Below are positions 5,843 through 10,368 of a stretch of 10,368 nt of DNA, in pieces (within the stretch, counting starts at the first letter, position 1; every line of letters begins with the position of its first letter). The position numbers and the translations under genes are program-made. Source of the stretch: Clostridia bacterium (lineage in GTDB: Bacteria > Bacillota > Clostridia > Oscillospirales > Acutalibacteraceae); assembly GCA_017614275.1 (NCBI GenBank), contig JAGACE010000150.1:1-10368 (forward strand), read 5' to 3'. A model generated the notes under the pieces. That model made no database searches and was not told the DNA's origin. It saw only the letters and a program-made list of their open reading frames with translations.

Positions 5843-7084
5843 ATGAACACCGGAGACACCGCTCTCGTCCTCATCTCTGCGGCGTTCGTCTTTCTGATGA
5901 CGCCGGCGCTCGGCTTCTTCTACGGAGGCCTCGGGCGCAGGAAGAATGTCATTTCCAACCTGATGAACTCCGTCTTCATCCTGGGGCTCTGCACCGTCCT
6001 GTGGGTCGCGTTCGGCTTCTCACTGGCCTTCGGCCCGGACCACGGAGGCGTCATCGGAGACTTCTCCTGGGTCTTTTTCAATAAGGTCGGCATCGAGCCC
6101 GGCCCCTACGGAGAGACCATCCCATTCCTGGCTTTCGCGGCCTTCCAGATGATGTTCGCCCTCATCACCCCGGCGCTCATCACCGGATCCATCGCCGGCC
6201 GGATGCGGTTCCCGGCGCTCTTCCTCTTCATCCTGCTCTGGTCCGTCATCGTCTATTACCCCATCGCCCACATGGTGTGGGGCCATGACGGCTGGCTGGA
6301 ACGCCTCGGCGTCGCCGACTTTGCCGGCGGGGACGTCGTCCATATCTCCTCCGGCGTCACGGCGCTCCTGCTGTGCATCGCCCTCGGGAAACGCGAAGAC
6401 ATCAAATCGGCCAGCTACCGCTGCCACAACGTGCCGTTCGTGGCGCTCGGCGCCGCGCTCCTGTGGTTCGGCTGGTTCGGCTTCAACGCCGGCTCCGCCC
6501 TCGGAGCGAACGGCCTGGCCGCCCACGCGTTCATGACCACCGCGGTGGCCTCCGCGTCCGCCATGCTGACCTGGATGCTCATCGACGTCATCGAGACCGG
6601 CAAACCGACCCTGGTCGGCGCGTCGACCGGTCTGGTCGTCGGACTGGTCGCCATCACCCCCGGCTGCGGCTTCGTGCCGATCTGGTCCTCGTTCATCATC
6701 GGAGCCTTCGTCAGCCCGGTCTGCTATTTCTGTGTGTCCCGGGTCAAGAAAAAGCTCGGCTATGACGACGCGCTGGACGCCTTCGGCTGCCACGGAATCG
6801 GCGGCATCTACGGCGGCGTCATGACCGGTCTGTTCGGCTCGCAGGCGATCAACCCCGGCCTCGTGTCCGAGGGACTCGTCTTCGGCGACACCAAGCTGTT
6901 CGTCGCGAACCTCGTCGGCACCGTTGCCACCATCGCGATCGCTCTCGTCGGCGGCGGGCTCTGCATCCTCCTCACCCGCGCGGTGACCGATCTGCGCGTG
7001 TCCGAGAAAGACGAGAAGATCGGCCTGGATATCACACAGCACGGCGAACGTGCCTACCCGTCCTTCAACGGACTGGATGACTAA
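5843..7084 (+). CDS. amt: Ammonium transporter (Amt/MEP family)
   Basis: Membrane channel that takes up ammonium. The 413 residues form about eleven hydrophobic segments from residue 7 onward, with no separate cleaved signal evident. Family marks are: DFAGGDVVHISSG (159-171), with the pore histidine at 167; GAALLWFGWFGFNAGSA (203-219); and DAFGCHGIGG (312-321), with the second pore histidine at 317. These match the twin-histidine pair of E. coli AmtB (168 and 318), and D159 matches its D160. The C-terminal EKIGLDITQHGERAY (391-405) is the cytoplasmic segment known to respond to PII binding. I start at ATG 5843, ten bases after GGAG; an ATG at 5822 lies in the hairpin that masks this site. glnK follows after 14 bases, and the leader suggests control by attenuation. 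Confidence 0.96.
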   Translation: MNTGDTALVLISAAFVFLMTPALGFFYGGLGRRKNVISNLMNSVFILGLCTVLWVAFGFSLAFGPDHGGVIGDFSWVFFNKVGIEPGPYGETIPFLAFAAFQMMFALITPALITGSIAGRMRFPALFLFILLWSVIVYYPIAHMVWGHDGWLERLGVADFAGGDVVHISSGVTALLLCIALGKREDIKSASYRCHNVPFVALGAALLWFGWFGFNAGSALGANGLAAHAFMTTAVASASAMLTWMLIDVIETGKPTLVGASTGLVVGLVAITPGCGFVPIWSSFIIGAFVSPVCYFCVSRVKKKLGYDDALDAFGCHGIGGIYGGVMTGLFGSQAINPGLVSEGLVFGDTKLFVANLVGTVATIAIALVGGGLCILLTRAVTDLRVSEKDEKIGLDITQHGERAYPSFNGLDD

Positions 7085-7098
7085 AGGAGGTCCGTGTC

Positions 7099-7506
7099 AT
7101 GTATAAAGTCGAAGCCATCGTCCGGGAAGAAAAACTGGAAGATGTCAAAGAGGCGCTGGTCGCGCAGGACATCCGCGGCATGACCATTTCTCAGGTCATG
7201 GGCTGCGGCGTCCAGATGGGCTTCACCGAGCTCGTCCGAGGCAATGAGATCGCCGTCAACATGATCCCGAAGATCAAGTTCGAGATCCTCGTCTCCAACG
7301 AGGACTGGCGGGACAAGGCCATCGACGCGATCAGTTCCGCCGCCTGGACCGGAGAGCCCGGCGACGGCAAGATCTTCACCTATAAAGTGGATACGGCGGT
7401 CCGGATCCGCACGTCGGAACGGGACGTGGACGCCGTCACGCCTTCCAAGGAAGGCCGCGACCACAACCGTCGTCAGAAACACACTACCCGGCTCAACGAA
7501 CAATAA
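7099..7506 (+). CDS. glnK: PII nitrogen regulatory protein GlnK, lacking both T-loop tyrosines, with basic tail
   Basis: Trimeric cytoplasmic sensor of 2-oxoglutarate and ATP/ADP that binds Amt and closes it when nitrogen is plentiful. The 135 residues include Q39 and K58 for effector binding, the B-loop TGEPGDGK (84-91) and the C-terminal RIRTSER (102-108). The T-loop reads FTELVRGNEIAVNMIPK: the positions of Tyr46 and Tyr51 hold Val and Ile, so the uridylylation site of E. coli PII is absent. The common family length is about 112; here some 25 extra residues, rich in Arg, Lys and His, follow the fold. It is coupled to amt: AAAGGAGG overlaps the amt stop codon and precedes the ATG by ten bases. 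Pairing with amt marks it as GlnK rather than a general GlnB. Confidence 0.93.
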   Translation: MYKVEAIVREEKLEDVKEALVAQDIRGMTISQVMGCGVQMGFTELVRGNEIAVNMIPKIKFEILVSNEDWRDKAIDAISSAAWTGEPGDGKIFTYKVDTAVRIRTSERDVDAVTPSKEGRDHNRRQKHTTRLNEQ

Positions 7507-7535
7507 AAAAAGAGCGGCCCCGCAGAGGGGCCGCT
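7505..7535 (-). terminator. Intrinsic terminator of ligA, shared with the end of glnK
   Basis: AGCGGCCCC (7513-7521) and GGGGCCGCT (7527-7535) form a perfect 9-bp GC-rich stem. Read leftward it is followed by seven T, an excellent terminator 11 bases past the ligA stop. Read rightward, six bases after the glnK stop, the tail is only ATTCTGTT, so it should be weaker for amt-glnK. Confidence 0.85.
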
Positions 7536-7546
7536 ATTCTGTTGTA

Positions 7547-9556
7547 TCATTCGTCTCCCAGCATCGCCAGGAATTCCTGTTCGGTCAGCACCGGGACGCC
7601 GAGGTCCTGTGCCTTCGTCAGTTTGGAGCCGGCGGCCTCTCCCGCCACCAGATAAGACGTCTTTTTCGAAACACTGCCGGCGGCTTTCCCGCCGTGGTCC
7701 TCGATGAGTTCCTTGATCTCGCTGCGGGTCAGGGTGGTCAGGGTGCCGGTGACCACGATGGTCTTGCCCTCGAGTTTGTTCGAGGCCTGTGTGTCCTCCT
7801 GTTCCAGTTTCAGACCGCTGTCCCGGAAGCGCTCCAGCATCTCCTTCCCGAAGTCGCTGTCAAAGTATTCCCGCAGCGCCTCCGCCGTCGTCAGGCCGAT
7901 GTCCGGTACGGCCGTCAGCGTCTCCGTGTCCGCAGCCGCCAGGGCGTCCAGCGAATGGAAGTGGCGCATCAGCGTCCGGGCGGTCGTGTTGCCCACGTTG
8001 CGGATGCCGAGGCCCGCCAGGAGCCGCCAGGGGTCGTTCTGTCTGGAGGCCTCGATGCCGGCCAGCAGGTTGTCCGTCCCCTTTTCCCGGCCCACGACGC
8101 CCTTCTCCACCAGTTCGTCCCGGTGTTCATAGAGCGTGTAGATGTCCGCGTAACTGCGCAGATAGCCTTCCGACACCAGGGTGTCCACCTGCTTTTCCCC
8201 GAGGCCCATGATGTCCATGCAGCCCCGGGACGCGAAGTACGAGATGGTCCGGCTCAGCTGCGCCGGACAGCCGGGGTTCACGCAGCGGATGTCGGCGGTG
8301 TCCTCTTCCCGGACCAGCGGTTCTCCGCAGACCGGGCAGCGGTCGGGCGCCTCATAGATCGTCTCCGGCTCGCGCAGGCACTCCACCAGTTTCGGGATGA
8401 TGTCCCCGGACTTCAGGATGGAGTACACGCCGCCGATGCCGACCTTCTTCTCCCGGATGTAGTCCTGGTTGTGCAGGGTGACGTTGGAGACGTTGGTGCC
8501 GCAGAGCCGGGCCGGTTTTCCGGTCTCGGCGTCCAGGACCCGGCCGATGAAGGCGATCTTCCCGGTCCGCCCGACCGTGGGCGTGATGTCTTCCATGACC
8601 ACCGGACGTTCCTCCGGAGGATATTTGTAGGCGATGTGCCCGCTGGAGTACTTGGACCCCGCGGGAAACTCGTTCCGCAGCGCCGTCTCGTCGATCTTGA
8701 CGACGGCACCGTCCAGGTCGTAGTCGATGTCCCCGCGCAGGTCTCCGATGGCGTCGATCGCCGCCAGGACCTCCTCCGCGGTCCGGCAGTGTCGGTGGAC
8801 CACCACGGGCACGCCGGCCTCCGCCAACGCGTCCAGACCGGCGCAGTGGCTGCGGGTCAGCTCCTCCGGGCCCTCCTGCACGTTGAAAATGAACATGCGC
8901 AGGCCCCGTTCTTTCGTCACAGACGTGTCCAGCTGGCGCAGGGTGCCGGCCGCCAGATTGCGCGGGTTCGCGGCGGTCTTCTTCCCCAGTTCCTCCTGGA
9001 GCGCATTGTAGTTCTCGAAGTCCTCATGGGACATATAGACCTCGCCCCGCAGCGTCAGGACGTCGTACGGCAGGTCCAGTGTGTGCGGGATGTCCGGGAT
9101 GACGCGGGCGTTGGCCGTGACATCTTCCCCGATGAATCCGTCGCCCCGGGTCTCGGCCAGAACGAGCCGCATGGGGCCCGCCCCGTCTTTCCGGTAGGTA
9201 ATGGACATGGAGAGACCGTCCACCTTCACTTCGACCGAGAAGGTGGCCTCCGGACGGACCGCGTGGACCTTGTCCACGAACGCCCGGACCGCGTCGGGCT
9301 CGAACACGTCTTCGATGGACAGCATGGGGACCGTATGGGTCACTTTGACCCCGGCCTCCCGCTTGACCGTCCCGCCGACCTTCTGCGTCGGCGAATCCAG
9401 GTCCGACCACTCGGGATGCTCGGCCTCGACCGCCTTCAACTGCTGCATGAGCTGATCGTACTCGAAGTCCGAGATCTCCGGCGCGTCCTGGTTGTAGTAC
9501 CGGTCCATATGATATTCGATGGTGTTGCGTAACGCCTGATATTCCAGCTGTGTCAT
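7547..9556 (-). CDS. ligA: NAD-dependent DNA ligase LigA
   Basis: Seals nicks during replication and repair using NAD. At 669 residues it has the usual full length and domain order. Domain Ia contains YYNQDAPEISDFEYD (20-34), the NAD-binding region. The adenylation domain has SPTQKVGG (55-62), KVDG with adenylated Lys111, NPRNLAAGTLRQLD (197-210), DYDLDGAVVKID (278-289) and AYKYP (309-313). An OB-fold follows, then four zinc-binding cysteines at 407, 410, 425 and 430, helix-hairpin-helix repeats (about 440-580), and a C-terminal BRCT domain (about 593-669). ATG at 9556 fits family starts (MTQLEYQALR) and follows AAAGGAAG; the open frame runs on to 9784 through the divergent promoter region and into the neighbouring gene, so upstream starts are unlikely. 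It is apparently transcribed alone and ends at the hairpin shared with glnK. Confidence 0.97.
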   Translation of the reverse strand: MTQLEYQALRNTIEYHMDRYYNQDAPEISDFEYDQLMQQLKAVEAEHPEWSDLDSPTQKVGGTVKREAGVKVTHTVPMLSIEDVFEPDAVRAFVDKVHAVRPEATFSVEVKVDGLSMSITYRKDGAGPMRLVLAETRGDGFIGEDVTANARVIPDIPHTLDLPYDVLTLRGEVYMSHEDFENYNALQEELGKKTAANPRNLAAGTLRQLDTSVTKERGLRMFIFNVQEGPEELTRSHCAGLDALAEAGVPVVVHRHCRTAEEVLAAIDAIGDLRGDIDYDLDGAVVKIDETALRNEFPAGSKYSSGHIAYKYPPEERPVVMEDITPTVGRTGKIAFIGRVLDAETGKPARLCGTNVSNVTLHNQDYIREKKVGIGGVYSILKSGDIIPKLVECLREPETIYEAPDRCPVCGEPLVREEDTADIRCVNPGCPAQLSRTISYFASRGCMDIMGLGEKQVDTLVSEGYLRSYADIYTLYEHRDELVEKGVVGREKGTDNLLAGIEASRQNDPWRLLAGLGIRNVGNTTARTLMRHFHSLDALAAADTETLTAVPDIGLTTAEALREYFDSDFGKEMLERFRDSGLKLEQEDTQASNKLEGKTIVVTGTLTTLTRSEIKELIEDHGGKAAGSVSKKTSYLVAGEAAGSKLTKAQDLGVPVLTEQEFLAMLGDE

Positions 9557-9587
9557 AACTGCTTCCTTTATCGTTTTGATCGCATCT

Positions 9588-9616
9588 ATTTTATCATATC
9601 CCCGGAACGCAGAAAA
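9588..9616 (-). promoter_or_regulatory. Candidate ligA promoter with extended -10
   Basis: Reading leftward, TTTTCT (9616-9611), a 17-base spacer and TAAAAT (9593-9588) with TGA directly before the -10 box. The -35 is weak, which an extended -10 can offset. It lies about 31 bases from the ligA ATG. Confidence 0.5.
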
Positions 9617-9634
9617 GCACGGAAAAGTCAAGAT

Positions 9635-9663
9635 TTGACATCTAATATGCATGCTCTTACAAT
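9635..9663 (+). promoter_or_regulatory. Promoter of the DUF1292 gene
   Basis: TTGACA (9635-9640), a 17-base spacer and TACAAT (9658-9663), near perfect sigma-A consensus, 32 bases before the ATG. GTCAA (9627-9631) and TTGAC (9635-9639) form a short inverted repeat over the -35 box. Confidence 0.82.
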
Positions 9664-9695
9664 GGATGGAGAAACAAGAAAAGGAGACGAAGCCC

Positions 9696-10040
9696 ATGGA
9701 TATGGACCAGGAATACAACCCGAATCTCATCACCGTCCAGGACGATGACGGCAACGAGCACATCTTTGAAGAGCTCGACCGCATCGAGACCGACGAGGGC
9801 CGCTATGTGGCCATGCTTCCCACGTTTGACTCCGAGGAGGAGATGCTGGAGTCCGACAACGAACTCATCATCCTCCGCGTGTTCGAAGAAGGCGATGAGA
9901 CCTTCCTCGAGGCCATCGACAACGATGACGAATTCGACGAAGTCGCGGAGATCTTCGAGGCCCGCCTTGCCGACCTCTTCGAGATCGACGTGGTGCAGGC
10001 AGACGTCATCCCCGAAGACGAGCCGGAAGAGCTCGACTGA
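9696..10040 (+). CDS. DUF1292 family protein (YrzB-like), function unknown
   Basis: A very acidic 114-residue cytoplasmic protein with no membrane segment or signal. The order of short patterns fits DUF1292: NLITVQDDDGNEHIFEELDRIE (10-31), a GRYVAMLP strand (35-42), ELIILRVFEEGDETFLEAIDNDDEFDEVAEIFEARL (56-91). In Firmicutes such proteins (B. subtilis YrzB) usually lie in a conserved cluster with yrzL, ruvX/yrrK and the cell-wall gene mltG; their biochemical role is unknown. Here only the downstream membrane-protein gene is compatible with that cluster. The start is ATG 9696, nine bases after GGAG; an in-frame ATG at 9651 is rejected because it lies inside the promoter. The last 15 residues are mostly Asp, Glu and Pro. 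Confidence 0.82.
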   Translation: MDMDQEYNPNLITVQDDDGNEHIFEELDRIETDEGRYVAMLPTFDSEEEMLESDNELIILRVFEEGDETFLEAIDNDDEFDEVAEIFEARLADLFEIDVVQADVIPEDEPEELD

Positions 10041-10242
10041 ACCAGTGAACGACCTGCCGGGTTCGATACCCTCGGACATTTTTTGACCCAACACGTTTTT
10101 TCAGGGAGCCCGGGCAGCCGGCGGAATGCAGACCTCCCCCGTTTTCGGGGACGCTGGGAGCATGGAAACCGGCTTATGAGCACCCACCTGCAGGAGATGC
10201 AGGTCATTAGCGTTCCGACACCGGCTCGGTGGGTTCTTTTTT
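10041..10242 (+). ncRNA. Structured RNA ending in a terminator; possible 6S RNA (ssrS)
   Basis: The gap holds about 200 bases with nested pairings and no open reading frame of note. A closing helix joins GAACG (10047-10051) and ACCTGC (10052-10057) to CGTTC (10211-10215) and GCAGGT (10199-10204). Inside is GGGT-TCGAT-ACCC (10059-10071), then a long arm with AGCCGG (10116-10121) pairing CCGGCT (10169-10174) and CCCCG-TTTT-CGGGG (10137-10150) at its tip. The 3' part holds ACCTGCA-GGAGA-TGCAGGT (10186-10204), which competes with the closing helix. Length, the long interrupted rod and segments such as CAGGGAGCCC and GAGCACCCACCTG recall clostridial 6S RNA as I remember it, the RNA that binds RNA polymerase. 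Against this, I see no promoter just upstream. A cis-acting leader of the next gene is the main alternative. GGGT-TCGAT-ACCC followed by T6 (10079-10084) may be a weak terminator for the DUF1292 gene. Confidence 0.5.
10182..10242 (+). terminator. Intrinsic terminator at the 3' end of the structured RNA
   Basis: ACCCACC (10182-10188) pairs with GGTGGGT (10228-10234), followed by TC and six T. A smaller alternative is CACCG (10219-10223) with CGGTG (10227-10231). It ends 24 bases before the next ATG, so it caps the RNA or attenuates the downstream gene. Confidence 0.7.
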
Positions 10243-10266
10243 GTGATAGTTATGGAGGAGAGTAAC

Positions 10267-10368
10267 ATGAAAACGTTCAAAAACATCCTGATCGCGCTTC
10301 TGGCGCTGCTCCTGATTTTGGCGCTGGGTCTCGGCTATCTCATGCTGACCGGCAGAGTGGCGAACCCC
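10267..10368 (+). CDS. N-terminus of a membrane-anchored protein, unknown function (cut by window edge)
   Basis: The 34 visible codons run open from ATG 10267 to the edge, with GGAGG eight bases upstream of the start. Two lysines in the first five residues, then a leucine- and alanine-rich hydrophobic stretch (about 7-27), predict a signal anchor or signal peptide with the rest outside the membrane. Position after a DUF1292 gene makes the cell-wall lytic transglycosylase MltG one candidate, but nothing catalytic is visible and other exported proteins fit equally well. Confidence 0.75.
   Translation, partial: MKTFKNILIALLALLLILALGLGYLMLTGRVANP

Noticed and set aside
5724..5843. ANTAR dual-hairpin RNA in the amt leader
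   Set aside because: The expected pair of hexaloops with A at position 1 and G at position 4 is not evident; the loop of the main stem is GAGAAA.
6020..7042. Minus-strand frame opposite amt (about 340 codons)
   Set aside because: Extreme Asp/Glu/Gly composition caused by the antisense of GC-rich membrane-protein codons; no support.
7694..9532. Long plus-strand frame opposite ligA (about 612 codons)
   Set aside because: A shadow of ligA: no promoter, no ribosome-binding site, no family motifs.
9557..9784. In-frame N-terminal extension of LigA to 9784
   Set aside because: It runs through both divergent promoters into the DUF1292 gene; family alignment and AAAGGAAG support ATG 9556.
10059..10077. 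tRNA-like T-arm (GGGTTCGATACCC)
   Set aside because: No acceptor, D or anticodon arms can be drawn upstream; that stretch is the end of the DUF1292 coding region.
10060..10095. Weak minus-strand promoter (TTGGGT, 17 bases, TATCGA) reading into the DUF1292 gene
   Set aside because: Poor match to consensus and no gene to serve on that strand.
10041..10242. T-box, cobalamin, SAM or TPP riboswitch, or SRP RNA
   Set aside because: I looked for the T-box antiterminator core, the B12 box, the TPP and SAM conserved stretches and the SRP GGAA/AGCAGCC signature and did not find them.

Overview
The window looks like chromosomal DNA of a GC-rich Gram-positive anaerobe of the class Clostridia. This is inferred from the gene set: a HisZ plus short-form HisG pair, a long-form PRPP synthase, a Suv3-type helicase, an NAD-dependent DNA ligase with closest wording to clostridial proteins, and a DUF1292 protein. 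It is also inferred from the strong GGAGG ribosome-binding sites and consensus sigma-A promoters in AT-rich gaps. All genes are compact and intact; I see no mobile element, CRISPR array, tRNA or rRNA.

Layout, left to right. Leftward block (1-4192): a Suv3-like DExH helicase is followed, with no gap, by hisZ and hisG, the two subunits of the ATP phosphoribosyltransferase that starts histidine synthesis. The hisZ promoter begins inside the helicase stop codon and carries an 8-bp repeat array that looks like an operator. The helicase is divergent from a rightward PRPP synthase gene (4391-5608), which makes the substrate of HisZG. That gene ends at a strong intrinsic terminator. A rightward nitrogen operon follows: amt (ammonium channel) and glnK (PII protein). 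It is preceded by a leader holding a promoter, an intrinsic terminator and an anti-Shine-Dalgarno hairpin. Then comes ligA on the minus strand, sharing a GC-rich hairpin with the end of glnK. ligA is divergent from a DUF1292 gene. A roughly 200-nt structured, terminator-ended RNA (possible 6S RNA) comes next, and finally the first 34 codons of a membrane-anchored protein.

Working together: PRPP synthase, HisZ and HisG form the entry to histidine synthesis, although they sit in separate divergent units. Amt and GlnK import ammonium and gate that import. LigA, DUF1292 and the edge gene are housekeeping neighbours. The main surprises are in the RNA and promoter regions rather than in novel protein genes: the hisZ operator array, the two-layer amt leader, the structured RNA at 10041-10242, and a GlnK that lacks both T-loop tyrosines and carries a basic tail.
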